64,000 nt of DNA from an uncultured Clostridia bacterium (GCA_928721915.1 CAKMVZ010000005.1:1-64000), one strand, 5' to 3'; shown: positions 9,174 to 19,317, counted from the stretch's first letter. The notes: generated by a model not told the origin, from the sequence alone. Made by a program: numbers and translations.

Positions 9174-10718
9174 ATGAAAGAAGAATCAAGGACTAAGAAT
9201 TCAATATTGAATATAAGTACAGGTGCAATTGTTCAGATAATAAATAAGTTAATGGCTTTTGCAGTTAGAACTGTTTTTATAAAAATGCTTAATTCAGAGT
9301 ATTTGGGAGTAAATGGACTTTTTACAAATATTTTGTCTATACTTTCTTTTGCAGAACTTGGAATTGGTACAGCAATTATTTTTAATATGTACAAGCCTGT
9401 TGCAGAAGATGATATTCCTAAAATAAAAAGTTTAATGTATTTATATAAAAAATCTTATAATGTTATAGGTATTGTTATATTTTTATTAGGATTATGTGTA
9501 ATTCCATTTATGGGGATTATTGTAAAAGATACTCCAAATATAGAAGAAAATATAATTTTAATATATGTATTATTTTTAATTAATACTTCTATGTCTTACT
9601 TTTTTACATATAAAAAATCAATAATATCTGCACATCAAAAAGAGATAGTGATAAATAAAATTGATAGTATATTTTATATTTGTAAAAGTATAATTGAAAT
9701 TATATTTTTAGTATTGTTTAGAAATTATATTGTATATTTAATAATTGGAATTTTGGCTACATTTACTGAAAATATGGTTTTAGCTTATAAAGCAAATAAA
9801 ATGTATCCATATTTAAAAGAAAAAGATGCTAAAGAATTAGATAAAAAAGAGAAAAAAGGTATAATGCAAAATGTAAAGTCATTAGTTATTTATAAAATTG
9901 GCGGAGTTATAATGAATGGAACAGATAATATTTTGATTTCGTCAATGATAAATGTTACAACTGTTGGTTATTGCTCAAATTATACTCTTATAATAAATGC
10001 TGTTACATCAATAGTTACTTCAGCTTTAAATGGACTTACTGCAAGTGTTGGAAATTTAAATGCTGTTGGAGATAAAAAAAGAAAAGAAGAGATTTTTTAT
10101 TTAATAACTTTTGCTAATTTTTTAATTTATTCATTTTGTACAGTTGCATTTATAATTTTATTAAATCCATTTATTAGATTATGGCTTGGAAGTGAATTTG
10201 TGCTTGGAATTGATGTTTCAATTGCATTGGCTGCAAGTACTTTTATAAATGGTTTAAGAATGCCTGCTTATACATATAGAGTAACAATGGGGTTATTTTC
10301 AAAAGGAAAATCTGCACCATATATTGGTGCTATAACTAATATAATTTTTTCTATAATTTTATGTAATTTAATTGGAGTATCTGGAATATTTTGGGGAACA
10401 TGCTTAGCACAACTTGTTTCTTATTCTTGGATAGATCCATATTTGATACATAAATATGAATTTAAAACAAATGTAGTTAAATATTTTAAAAAATTGTTTT
10501 TTTATATTTTAATATGTATTATAGATGTTATAGTTACTATGCTTATATGTGATTTTATATTTGATGGAATATTAGGATTTATTTTAAAATGTTTAACAGT
10601 TTTAATAGTACCAAATTTAATAAATTTAATAGTATTTAATAAATCAGAAGAATTTAAATCATTAAAAACTAGATTAATTGAACCAATAATAAATAAACTA
10701 AAAAATGCCAGTTGTTAA
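9174..10718 (+). CDS. Second polysaccharide flippase (Wzx/MOP family)
   Basis: 514 aa, same architecture as its neighbour: ESRTKNSILN near the start, VRTVFIKML, YLGVNGLFTNILSILSFAELGIG and about 12-14 membrane segments. Two adjacent flippases suggest either two glycan species or a flippase plus a teichoic-acid or lipid-linked exporter. The TAA stop lies in the loop of the terminator hairpin that ends the locus. Confidence 0.88.
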   Translation: MKEESRTKNSILNISTGAIVQIINKLMAFAVRTVFIKMLNSEYLGVNGLFTNILSILSFAELGIGTAIIFNMYKPVAEDDIPKIKSLMYLYKKSYNVIGIVIFLLGLCVIPFMGIIVKDTPNIEENIILIYVLFLINTSMSYFFTYKKSIISAHQKEIVINKIDSIFYICKSIIEIIFLVLFRNYIVYLIIGILATFTENMVLAYKANKMYPYLKEKDAKELDKKEKKGIMQNVKSLVIYKIGGVIMNGTDNILISSMINVTTVGYCSNYTLIINAVTSIVTSALNGLTASVGNLNAVGDKKRKEEIFYLITFANFLIYSFCTVAFIILLNPFIRLWLGSEFVLGIDVSIALAASTFINGLRMPAYTYRVTMGLFSKGKSAPYIGAITNIIFSIILCNLIGVSGIFWGTCLAQLVSYSWIDPYLIHKYEFKTNVVKYFKKLFFYILICIIDVIVTMLICDFIFDGILGFILKCLTVLIVPNLINLIVFNKSEEFKSLKTRLIEPIINKLKNASC

Positions 10719-10732
10719 AATTGGCATTTTTT
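10701..10732 (+). terminator. Rho-independent terminator of the polysaccharide locus
   Basis: Arms AAAATGCCA and TGGCATTTT flank a loop of about 11 bases followed by a T run. The stop codon of the second flippase lies within the loop. Confidence 0.85.
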
Positions 10733-10770
10733 AAGTATATGTTCAATTTTTAATAAAATTTAAAAAGATA

Positions 10771-10799
10771 TTTACAAATGCATTTTAGTATGATAAAAT
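10771..10799 (+). promoter_or_regulatory. Probable sigma-A promoter
   Basis: TTTACA at 10771-10776 and TAAAAT at 10794-10799 with a 17-base spacer and an extended TGA just before the -10. The same TTTACA/TGATAAAAT pattern recurs at 24781 and 47532. Confidence 0.55.
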
Positions 10800-10872
10800 A
10801 ATTGCATTCTTTTTAATCTGATATTAGCTAATTTCTGGCTAATAAATTTCAAAAAGTTTAAAATAAAAATAC

Positions 10873-10901
10873 TTGATTTTTACTATAAAATATATTACAA
10901 T
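10873..10901 (+). promoter_or_regulatory. Promoter of the toxin-antitoxin-chaperone operon
   Basis: TTGATT at 10873-10878, 17-base spacer, TACAAT at 10896-10901. The -10 box runs into the 36-bp palindrome at 10899-10934, so a protein bound there would block RNA polymerase. Confidence 0.6.
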
Positions 10902-10934
10902 ATAATATATTACTTATAAGTAATATATTATATT
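10899..10934. promoter_or_regulatory. 36-bp perfect palindromic operator
   Basis: A perfect inverted repeat, AT-only except for one G:C pair per arm, centred at 10916/10917 with core ACTTATAAGT. It overlaps the -10 of the promoter ahead of the toxin gene. The natural candidate ligand is the HTH antitoxin encoded at 11423; autorepression is inferred from the general behaviour of HigBA-type operons. Confidence 0.7.
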
Positions 10935-10978
10935 AATTAATGGGAGAGTAAAATTATGTAAAATTAAAGGAGCAAAAG

Positions 10979-11407
10979 ATGGGTAAAGATGATGATATAA
11001 TTCAAATGCTTAGAGATTTACAAGCAGATGGGATATTTTCTACAAAAGAATTTTATAAAGATTTGGTAATATTATTAGATAGTGGTGAAGTAAAAAGAGA
11101 TTTTATTGAAATTTTTCCAAAAGATATGAAAATTCTTGATATAAATGCATATAATAAATTTGAATTATTGAATAGAAAATTAACAGAGTATCAAAGAAGG
11201 ATACTTGATGGTAATTCCTTATATAGATATGAATATAGAAGAAATAAAAAGAATATAAAATGTATGTTTATAATTGAAAATGATGATGAAAGTAGAATAT
11301 TATTAAATGCTTTTAATGAAGATTGGAATAAAACAAAAGGAAATGATAGTTATAAAGAAAATATTAAAAGAGCAATTAGAATTTATGATAAATTGCCAAA
11401 AAATTAA
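10979..11407 (+). CDS. HigB/RelE-like toxin candidate of a TAC module
   Basis: 142 aa, no signal peptide. The second half has LYRYEYRR, NIKCMFII and LLNAFNEDWNKTKG, a pattern like the beta-sheet core of RelE/HigB-superfamily ribosome-dependent mRNA endonucleases fused to a longer N-terminal helix region. It starts 45 bases after the palindrome with SD AAAGGAG, and is followed 15 bases later by an HTH gene and then a SecB-like gene. The order toxin, antitoxin, chaperone matches TAC systems. Toxin identity is inferred from context and fold-like pattern; no catalytic residues are assigned. Confidence 0.6.
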   Translation: MGKDDDIIQMLRDLQADGIFSTKEFYKDLVILLDSGEVKRDFIEIFPKDMKILDINAYNKFELLNRKLTEYQRRILDGNSLYRYEYRRNKKNIKCMFIIENDDESRILLNAFNEDWNKTKGNDSYKENIKRAIRIYDKLPKN

Positions 11408-11422
11408 AGGAAGTGTTTTAAA

Positions 11423-11893
11423 ATGAAAAAAGTTGATAAAAAAGGATTATTTGATCCATATAGTATTGAAATTGAAGAATCTTCAGAAGTAAATGAAATT
11501 TTAAATTATTCTGATATATTAACAGAAATAGCAAGAACTTTAATAGATTATAGAAATAAAAATAAACTTACTCAAGAAGATTTAGCTAAAAAATTAAATA
11601 TGAATCAATCTATGGTTTCGAAATTAGAGAGTGGAAGATATAATGCAACTTTTAAGATGCTACTTAAGATTTCTTATACTCTAGAAAAGAATTCTCACTT
11701 ATTTTTAAAGATTATTGAAGATATAAGAAATGTGTTAGAGTATAAAGAAGAATATAAAAATATTATGAGTATTGGAAAATATAAATGTAAATTAGATTAT
11801 AATATTTCAAATATATACTTATTTAATAATAAAAATAAAAGTATTTATGAGAAAAAAATTACTTGTAATCAAGAATATAAATTATATAATTAA
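11423..11893 (+). CDS. XRE-family HTH antitoxin
   Basis: 156 aa. A clear Cro/CI-type helix-turn-helix lies at about residues 35-90 (KLTQEDLAKKLNMNQSMVSKLE segment). The C-terminal 60 residues are Lys/Tyr/Asn-rich, as in the chaperone-addiction tails that TAC antitoxins carry. It sits between the toxin candidate and the SecB-like gene with 14-15 bp gaps, so all three are one transcript. It likely neutralises the toxin and binds the palindrome upstream. Confidence 0.75.
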   Translation: MKKVDKKGLFDPYSIEIEESSEVNEILNYSDILTEIARTLIDYRNKNKLTQEDLAKKLNMNQSMVSKLESGRYNATFKMLLKISYTLEKNSHLFLKIIEDIRNVLEYKEEYKNIMSIGKYKCKLDYNISNIYLFNNKNKSIYEKKITCNQEYKLYN

Positions 11894-11907
11894 AAAGGAG
11901 ATTTTTT

Positions 11908-12312
11908 ATGGAAAATAATATTCAAATGATAGATAATTATATTACAAGATATGAATTTAAAGTAAATAGAAAAATCACATCAAGAGAGGCTGTTTCAGTT
12001 GATATTGATTTAGTTTATAAAATATTAAAACCACAAGAATCTGGTAATTATAAATTAATAGGAATTGAATTAAGTGATGAGCTTACATTAAAAAATAAAA
12101 ATAATAATGATGAGCTAGGAAAAATAAATATAACTATATATGGAATATTTAAATTTAATAAAGTTATTAAGGAAGAAGAAATACAAAAAAATTTAAAAAC
12201 AACTGGAGTTTCAAATTTATATCAAATCTTAAGAGCATATGTTAGTTCTAATACAGCTTTAAGTCAGAGTGTTCCTACAATTAATTTGCCATTAATTAAT
12301 TTTGTTGAATAA
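11908..12312 (+). CDS. SecB-like chaperone of the TAC module
   Basis: 134 aa, close to SecB length. The central beta-strand pattern (IGIELSDELTL, INITIYGIFKF) and the C-terminal LYQILRAYVSSNTA followed by LPLINF match the SecB/SecB-like family, whose members end in a conserved helix and a PP-N-F-type tail. In Mycobacterium tuberculosis TAC, a SecB-like protein protects the HigA antitoxin from proteolysis; here that role is inferred from gene order. RBS AAAAGGAG. Confidence 0.7.
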   Translation: MENNIQMIDNYITRYEFKVNRKITSREAVSVDIDLVYKILKPQESGNYKLIGIELSDELTLKNKNNNDELGKINITIYGIFKFNKVIKEEEIQKNLKTTGVSNLYQILRAYVSSNTALSQSVPTINLPLINFVE

Positions 12313-12318
12313 TAAATT

Positions 12319-12352
12319 AAAATCTATACTTATTTTTAAGTATAGATTTTTT
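12319..12352 (+). terminator. Terminator after the TAC module
   Basis: 13-bp arms AAAATCTATACTT and AAGTATAGATTTT with a 6-base loop and a trailing T run. Confidence 0.85.
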
Positions 12353-12518
12353 GAATATATAGTCAGTTTTTTAGTAAAATTTTTTAAAATTTTTTTATTT
12401 AAGAGTAATTGGGTTTTTAATTGTTTTTAAATATTTTGTATTGAATTTTTTTATAAATTATGATTTAATATAAACGTATTTTAAGAAAAAATTAATAATT
12501 TATGTAGTAGGTGATTTA

Positions 12519-13079
12519 GTGAATAGGACTAAAAGGAAAATATTTGAAATAGCAATGAAGCTTTTTTCTGAGAAAGGGTATGACGCAACAAGTATTGAAG
12601 AGATTACAGCTACTGTAGGAGTAGCTAAGGGAACACTTTATTATCACTTTAGTAGTAAAGAAGAGATTTTTAATTTTCTTGTTGAAGAAGGAATGAAGCT
12701 TTTAAAAAATAGTATTGAAATAAAAACTTCAAAATGTAATACAACAAAAGAAAAACTAAAAGCAATAATTTTAATTCAAATAAAAGGTATTGTAAAATAT
12801 GAAAATATGCTTTCAATAATTTTTAGTCAGATTTATGGAAATGAATCTAAAAGCAAGCTTTGTCAAGATAAAGTTCAAGAATACATAGATGTTATTGAAA
12901 AAATAGTAAATGAAGGAATTGAAAAAAAGGAAATAAAAGAATGTAATCCAAAGCTTATGGCTTATACGATTTTTTCTTTGACATCATCAATTATGATGTA
13001 TAAAAAACAAATGGGTAAAGAATATAGTATAACAGAATTATATAGAGAATGTGAAAAATTAATTTTTGGAAACGTATAG
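12519..13079 (+). CDS. TetR-family transcriptional regulator
   Basis: 186 aa with GTG start after AGGTGA. The N-terminal helix-turn-helix is clear (TSIEEITATVGVAKG then TLYYHFSSKEEIF, residues about 26-52). The ligand-binding C-terminal half is helical and variable. It ends 9 bases before the acyl-CoA synthetase gene, so it probably senses an acyl-CoA or fatty acid and controls that gene. Confidence 0.9.
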   Translation: MNRTKRKIFEIAMKLFSEKGYDATSIEEITATVGVAKGTLYYHFSSKEEIFNFLVEEGMKLLKNSIEIKTSKCNTTKEKLKAIILIQIKGIVKYENMLSIIFSQIYGNESKSKLCQDKVQEYIDVIEKIVNEGIEKKEIKECNPKLMAYTIFSLTSSIMMYKKQMGKEYSITELYRECEKLIFGNV

Positions 13080-13088
13080 GGGGATAAA

Positions 13089-14828
13089 ATGGAAGATAAT
13101 AGAGTTCATAAAAATTGCAAAAGATTGCATGATGTAAAAAAATTTTCAAATATAAAAGAAATGCTTTTAAATACAAGAAAAGAATATGGTGACTGTGATG
13201 CTTTTAAATATAAAACAGATAAACCAGGTGTGTTTAGAACAGTAAGTTATAATGAATACTTAGATAATGTTGAAGCTTTAGGAACTGTCTTAATTGATAT
13301 GGGACTTAAAGACAAAAGAATTGCAGTTATATCTGAAAATAGATGTGAATGGACAACTAGTTATCTTGCAACTGTTACAGGTGTTGGTATAATTGTTCCT
13401 CTTGATAAATCTTTGCCAGAACATGAAATAGAAAGCTCTATAAAACGTTCAGAAGTAGAAGCAATATTTTATTCAAAAAAATATGATGAAATTATGGAAA
13501 GAATAAAAGAGCAAGATGATAATAAATTAAACTATTTTATATCTATGGATAAAGAAAAAGAAGAAAATAGTATTTATTCATTTAATGAATTAATTTCAAA
13601 AGGAAAAGAATTATTAAAACAAGGAAATAGAGAATATTTAGATGCAGAAATTGATAATGAAAAAATGGCTGTAATGCTATTTACTTCTGGAACAACTTCA
13701 ATGTCTAAAGCTGTTATGTTATCACATAAGAATATTTGTACAAATTTATATGACATTACATCTGTTTTTGATGTTGATAAAAATGATACTTTTCTTTCAT
13801 TTTTACCGCTTCACCATGTTTTTGAATGTACAGTAGGATTTTTATATCCTGTATCTATGGGAGCATGTTCTGCATATTGTGAAGGAATTAGACATATTGC
13901 AGATAATATAAGAGAATTTCAAATAAGTGTTATGATTTCAGTACCACTTCTTTTTGAAAATATGTATCAAAAATTATGGAAAACTATTGAAAAACAAGGA
14001 AAAACTAAAAAAGTTAAATTTGGACTATTTATAACAAATTTACTTATGAAATTTGGAATTGATAAAAGAAGAGAAATTTTTAAAGAGATTTTAGATTCTT
14101 TAGGAGGAAAAGTAAGACTTTTTGTTGCAGGAGCTGCAGCTTTTGATAAAGAGGCAGAAGAAGGATTTAATAAATTTGGAATTGCAACATTTCAAGGTTA
14201 TGGCTTAACTGAAACTTCTCCAGTTATTGCTGCTGAACATCCAACTGTTGTAAAGTATGGTTCTATTGGTCAACTTTTTCCAAGTGTTCAAGGAAAAATT
14301 TGGAATCCTGATGAAGATGGCGTAGGAGAATTAGTTGTAAAAGGTGATTCTGTTATGCTTGGATATTATGGAAACGAGGAAGCTACCAAGGCAGCTTTTG
14401 AAGGCGGTTGGTTCCATACAGGAGATTTAGCATATTTTGATAAAGATGATTATATTTTTATTACTGGTAGACAAAAAAGTGTTATTGTTCTTAAAAATGG
14501 AAAAAATATTTACCCTGAAGAACTTGAAGGTTTAATAAATAAAATAGAAGGAGTTAAAGAATCTTTTGTATATGGTAAACCTGAAAATGGAGATGAAACA
14601 GATTTAAAATTAAATGCTAAAATTGTTTATGATCCAGAAATTATGAAAGAAAAATATAATGTAGAAAATGAAGAAGAAATAAAAGAAATTTTATGGAAAG
14701 CTGTAAAAGAAGTAAATAAAGGAATTCCAACTTATAAATATATAAAAGGAATAACTATTACAACAGAAGAATTAATAAAAACAACAACACAAAAAATAAA
14801 AAGATTTGAAGAAATTAAAAGAGTTTAA
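13089..14828 (+). CDS. Long-chain acyl-CoA synthetase-like AMP-forming ligase
   Basis: 579 aa. ANL-superfamily motifs: LFTSGTTSMSKAVMLSHKN (P-loop, slightly unusual with S-M-S-K instead of G-x-P-K), LPLHHVFE, GYGLTETSP, HTGDLAYFD, and GRQKSVIVLKNGKNIYPEE hinge. The C-terminus has the catalytic-lysine region TTTQKIKR. It activates a fatty acid to acyl-AMP and then to acyl-CoA. Paired with the TetR gene. Confidence 0.88.
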   Translation: MEDNRVHKNCKRLHDVKKFSNIKEMLLNTRKEYGDCDAFKYKTDKPGVFRTVSYNEYLDNVEALGTVLIDMGLKDKRIAVISENRCEWTTSYLATVTGVGIIVPLDKSLPEHEIESSIKRSEVEAIFYSKKYDEIMERIKEQDDNKLNYFISMDKEKEENSIYSFNELISKGKELLKQGNREYLDAEIDNEKMAVMLFTSGTTSMSKAVMLSHKNICTNLYDITSVFDVDKNDTFLSFLPLHHVFECTVGFLYPVSMGACSAYCEGIRHIADNIREFQISVMISVPLLFENMYQKLWKTIEKQGKTKKVKFGLFITNLLMKFGIDKRREIFKEILDSLGGKVRLFVAGAAAFDKEAEEGFNKFGIATFQGYGLTETSPVIAAEHPTVVKYGSIGQLFPSVQGKIWNPDEDGVGELVVKGDSVMLGYYGNEEATKAAFEGGWFHTGDLAYFDKDDYIFITGRQKSVIVLKNGKNIYPEELEGLINKIEGVKESFVYGKPENGDETDLKLNAKIVYDPEIMKEKYNVENEEEIKEILWKAVKEVNKGIPTYKYIKGITITTEELIKTTTQKIKRFEEIKRV

Positions 14829-14902
14829 TTTACATAATTTGGAAATATAACAAATGTTAATTTTTTGTAAACAAAATGTAACAAAAAAATGTCGAAAAAT
14901 AC

Positions 14903-14931
14903 TTGAGCTTTAGAGAAAAAACGTATATAAT
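14903..14931 (+). promoter_or_regulatory. Sigma-A-type promoter
   Basis: TTGAGC at 14903-14908, 17-base spacer, TATAAT at 14926-14931, 47 bases before the ATG at 14979. Confidence 0.7.
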
Positions 14932-14978
14932 TACATTAGTATTTTTAAGAAGGTCATTACAAAGGAGGTAAGTTTACA

Positions 14979-16079
14979 ATGTCATTTTTCCATAAATCAG
15001 GCATAGTAAACGTGAAAATGGTTATCACGGAAGAAAAAATCTTGTCAAATATTGATAAGATACAAAAGTTAATAAATCCAAACAGCAAAAAACAAATTGT
15101 ACAACTAGAAGAAGATTCTTATTTTAAAGATTTGGTTGAATCTGTAAAAACATATTTGTTAGAGTATCCTAGAAAAAAAGCTTTTCCAGCAAATGTATAT
15201 AAATCTGCTTATGACCTAGTTGAATATGCTACTAATCAATTTGAAGAAAACACAAAGAAAATTGAAGAATTGATTAGAAAAAGAGAAAGAAATATAAAAT
15301 TAGCTGGAGTTTTAAGAGACGTAACAAAAGCAATTAAAGGAAGAGCAAGAAACTGGAAAGAGATTATTAAAAAGCTACAAACAAAATATAGTAGTGATGT
15401 TGTTGAAGCTTTAACAATAATAGGAAATGGAGCAGATCCTGAATCTGAAGAATATCTTGATAGCTGTAAATTGTTGGATGCAAAAATAAATAATTTAGAA
15501 TCAAACTTACATATTGAAATTGATATGGAAAGAATTGAAGATAGATCTAAAGCTTTAAGTTATATTGGAATTGAAATTGCAGAAGCATTAAAATATATTC
15601 CAGCTCCTGCTGAGGAATTTATAAAAGAAGAAAAAGATGAGATAAAGAGTCAAATAATAGAAGTTAAACCACAAGAAGAAAATAAATCTGAAAATATTAT
15701 AATTCCTGAGGAAAAACAATTAGACAATAAACAAGAAGAAGTAAAAGAAGATGTATTAGAAAATTCTAAAGAAGGTGTAGATTTAGAAGATACAGAAGAA
15801 ATAAAAGTAGATGGAATAGATGAGGAAAATACAAAAGAGGATAGTTTAATCGAAGAAGCTACTAAAGAAATTGAACAAGAAGAAAATAATAATCAAGAAG
15901 CAGACTCAGAAGAGGATATTCAAAATTCAGCTTACTTTGAAGAAACTAGATTTGAAGTTAAACCTTCTTTATGGCAAAGAATAAAAAATAGTAAAATAGT
16001 TAAAGCAATTTCTTATGTATTTAGAATAAGAGTAGTTTTAGATTATCCAGCATTGCCGGAAGGAAATATAGATAAATAA
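14979..16079 (+). CDS. Unrecognised protein with a long acidic linker
   Basis: 366 aa, strong SD AAAGGAGG. Residues 1-215 are mostly helical and basic (coiled-coil-like). Residues about 220-325 are very rich in Glu, Asp and Asn, an unstructured linker. The last 40 residues are basic, ending in a proline-containing VVLDYPALPEGN segment. No signal peptide or clear membrane span. I do not recognise a family; the layout suggests a scaffold or cell-envelope-associated adaptor. Own promoter and terminator. Confidence 0.75.
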   Translation: MSFFHKSGIVNVKMVITEEKILSNIDKIQKLINPNSKKQIVQLEEDSYFKDLVESVKTYLLEYPRKKAFPANVYKSAYDLVEYATNQFEENTKKIEELIRKRERNIKLAGVLRDVTKAIKGRARNWKEIIKKLQTKYSSDVVEALTIIGNGADPESEEYLDSCKLLDAKINNLESNLHIEIDMERIEDRSKALSYIGIEIAEALKYIPAPAEEFIKEEKDEIKSQIIEVKPQEENKSENIIIPEEKQLDNKQEEVKEDVLENSKEGVDLEDTEEIKVDGIDEENTKEDSLIEEATKEIEQEENNNQEADSEEDIQNSAYFEETRFEVKPSLWQRIKNSKIVKAISYVFRIRVVLDYPALPEGNIDK

Positions 16080-16092
16080 TTAAAAGTTTGTA

Positions 16093-16129
16093 AAAAAAGG
16101 CGAGAAGTTTAATCTTTCTTGCCTTTTTT
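16093..16129 (+). terminator. Rho-independent terminator
   Basis: AAAAAAGGC and GCCTTTTTT arms, extended by partial GAGAA/TTTCTT pairing, followed by T-rich sequence. Confidence 0.75.
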
Positions 16130-16168
16130 GTGGTTAAAAAAGCTTTTTTAAGAAAAGGTGAAGTTTTT

Positions 16169-17411
16169 ATGCAAATATTTTTTATAATTACAATTTTGTT
16201 TTTTGTAATTGCAGTTAGTATTTCGATTATAATTATGAAAATTACATATACATCAGAACTAAACTTGAAAAAAATATCAGAAAAGATTTCTGACGGATAT
16301 TTGATTTTAAATAAATCATTTAATGTTACAAATTATAATAAAGCATTTTTAAAATATACTAATTTGCAAGAAAAGGAAGTAAAAAGAAAAAATATAAAAA
16401 ATTTTATTAATAAAATAAATTTTAAGCCTGAAAGCATAGAAAAAATTCAAAATTCATTAAATAATATAGATAATAGAAAAGATATACAATTTACAATTAG
16501 CCAAAAATCAAAGATTTATAAAATTGAAATAATGAGTATTGTTGATAATGATATTTTTATGAGATATGTAATTTTGATTAAAGATGTTTCAAAAAATTAT
16601 AAAGCAGTTGAAAATTTAAAAGAAAATCTTGATATTTTAGCAAATAGAGAAAGATTTGTAAGTTTTCGGTGGATTAATTACAGGTATAGTTCATTCTTTA
16701 AAATCTCCAATATTTTCTATAACTGGTGAATTAGAGGGATTTATAGATTTAGTAGAAGAATATAGAGACTCAATAGATGATGAAAATGTATCTGATGAAG
16801 ATAATAGAGAAATAGCAAAAGAAATGAAAGAATGGCTAGAAAAGATGAAAGAACAAATGGAAATAATTTCAGATGCAATTACGGCAATAAAAAGTCAAAT
16901 AGTTATTTTAAATAATGATGAAAAAACAGTATTTTCTGTTGATGAACTTGTAAAATATATTGATATACTTATGAAAAATACTTTAAAACAAAAGCTAATA
17001 ATATTAAATTTTACAATTAAAGTTCCTAAAGATTTAACAATGATAAAAGGAAATTTTAATAGTTTAGTTCAAGTTATAAATAATCTTATTATGAATTCTA
17101 TTGATTCATATGAAGGTAAAACTAATCAAATAATTGAAGTTGTTATAGATAAAAAAGAAAATAATTTGATAATTTCTGTTATAGATAATGGAAAAGGGAT
17201 TCCAAAATCTATACAAAATAAAATTTTTAAAGAAATAATTTATAGTAATTCAGAAGAAAAAAATGGGCTAAGTTTATTTGTTTCGTATTCAAATATTAAA
17301 GCAGGATTTGGTGGAGAGATGAATTTTGAATCTAATAAAAATGGTACGAAATTTAATATAATATTACCAATTGAGAATAAAGAAAAAGAAAGGGTAGATA
17401 CGTGGGAATAG
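16169..17411 (+). CDS. Membrane histidine kinase, joined across a +1 shift at CGG 16667
   Basis: Start ATG 16169 chosen for the AAAGGTG SD. One N-terminal membrane helix (residues 3-25), a PAS-like region, then the H-box region. At 16667 an in-frame CGG interrupts the frame; skipping the C reads GGT and gives VSFGGLITG followed by VHSLKSPIF, aligning with the paralogue's SLGQMIGGIAHNLKTPIF (phospho-accepting His). The ATP-binding domain follows with NNLIMNSIDSY (N box) and DNGKGIP (G1); the G2 box is degenerate (KNGLSLF). Restored length 413 aa. It overlaps the next kinase by 10 bases. Confidence 0.85.
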
Positions 17412-19227
17412 CTGAAGTAATGTATTCATATGGATTGTGTTTATTATCCATATTATTAATTATTTTTATAGTATATTTACAAATTAAAATAAAGAAAACT
17501 AATATTAGACAGTGGTGTATACTTATTTTAACATGTAGCTTAATTTCTAATATTTCAGTCATGTTTCAAATTGTAAATATTTCTTTTAGCAATACTTGGC
17601 AATTTTTTGAAGCTTTTGCATATATTGGAGAAGCAATGCTTCCAATTTGTATGTTTTTTGCAATTGGATATTATATTCAACCAAATTTTAAATTTAAAAC
17701 AAAATATTTATGCTTGTTTTACATACCGATAATTGCAATATTATGTATGTTTACTAATAATTTTCATGGATTAATGTTTGAAAAATTTTCAGTAAATTTT
17801 AGAGAATGCTCATTTGGATACATGTTTTATGTTTATATAATAAATGTTTATTTAACATATATTTTAGGATTTTATATGTTATTAAAACATCTTTATAAAA
17901 CAGAAAAACAGGCTTGGCATCAAGTTGTAATTGGCGTTATAATATTTTTTATACCATATTTAGTTAATATTTTAGCAATGACTCGGAGTTATACCTTCGA
18001 AAACATATATAATTGAAGTTGTTCAATCAATAATGTCAATTATACTTATTTATATTGTATTTAAATATCAAATTATAACTGAATTACCAGTATCTTTAAA
18101 TACAATTTTGAATACAATTTCAGATTCATATATAGTTATAAATGATAAAAAGAAAATTTTAATGTATAATAAAATTTTTCAAAATACATTTAATTTAGGA
18201 AAACTTAATATAAAAGGAATGAATTTTGAAGATTTAATAGAATATAAAGAATTTGATACAATTTTTGATGAAGATATAGATAAAATTTTGAATTTACAAA
18301 ACAGAAAAAATAAAAATTCTAAGATTACTTTTGAAAGAAATTCTTTAAGCTTGTCTAAAACTTTAAAATATGAAGCTGAAATTTTAGAGGAAAAGAAAAA
18401 TGAAACTTTATTTTTAATTTTTATAACAGAAACAACAGAATATTCAAAAAATTTGCAAATTTTAAAATTAAATCATGATGCAGTATTAGGTAAAGAACGT
18501 TTGGCTTCTTTAGGTCAAATGATAGGAGGAATAGCACACAATTTAAAAACTCCAATTTTTTCTATTGCAGGTGCTTTTGAAGGGTTAAGTGATTTAACAA
18601 ACGAATATTCAGAATCAATTGGAGATAAAAATGTTTTACCATCAGATCATAAAGAAATTGCAAATGATATGCTTGTTTGGACTGATAAAATAAAGGATTA
18701 TTTATCTTATATGACAGAAGTTATAAAAGCAATCCAGATGCAAACTGCAAATAATGCTGATATAATAGATGAGAAATTTAAAATAAAAGATTTAATAAAA
18801 TATATTAATATTTTAATGAAATATGAACTTACAAAAAATTCAGTTGAACTTAAATTAAATATTTTAATTGATGAAAATGAAGTTATATCTGGAAATTTAA
18901 ATATATTAGTTCAAGTTTTAAACAACCTAATTTCAAATGCAATACAAGCTTATAAAAATGAAGAAAATAAAATTGTAGAGCTTAATTTATATAAAAAAGA
19001 TGAAAATATTTGTATTGAAGTTAAAGATATGGCAGGAGGAATTCCAAAAGAAGTTCAAAATAAATTATTTAAAGAAATGATAACAACCAAAGGAAAAGAT
19101 GGAACTGGACTTCGGATTATTTATTTCTTATACTAATATAAAAACAGAATTTAAAGGAAATATTACATTTTTCTCAGAAGAAGGAGTTGGAACGATTTTT
19201 AGAGTTATAATTCCAGAAAAAAGATAG
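17402..19227 (+). CDS. 7TM-type sensor histidine kinase, joined across +1 shifts at CGG 17984 and 19113
   Basis: GTG start (ATG at 17420 possible). Residues 1-220 hold about seven membrane helices like the histidine-kinase N-terminal 7TM region, then a PAS domain, a HisKA box with AHNLKTPIF and an HATPase domain (NNLISNAIQAY, DMAGGIP, GTGLGLF). Two in-frame CGGs interrupt it. The first (17984) is in the last membrane helix and reads MTGVIPSKTY after C-skipping. The second (19113) falls inside the conserved G2 box and restores GTGLGLFIS. Length 607 aa. No response regulator is adjacent. Confidence 0.88.
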
Positions 19228-19317
19228 AAAATTGTAAAAAAAAGCTATTGAAATATATATTGTAAAATGTTACAATATTACAGGAAAAAGATAGATTTTT
19301 ACTAAGGAGAAATGCCT

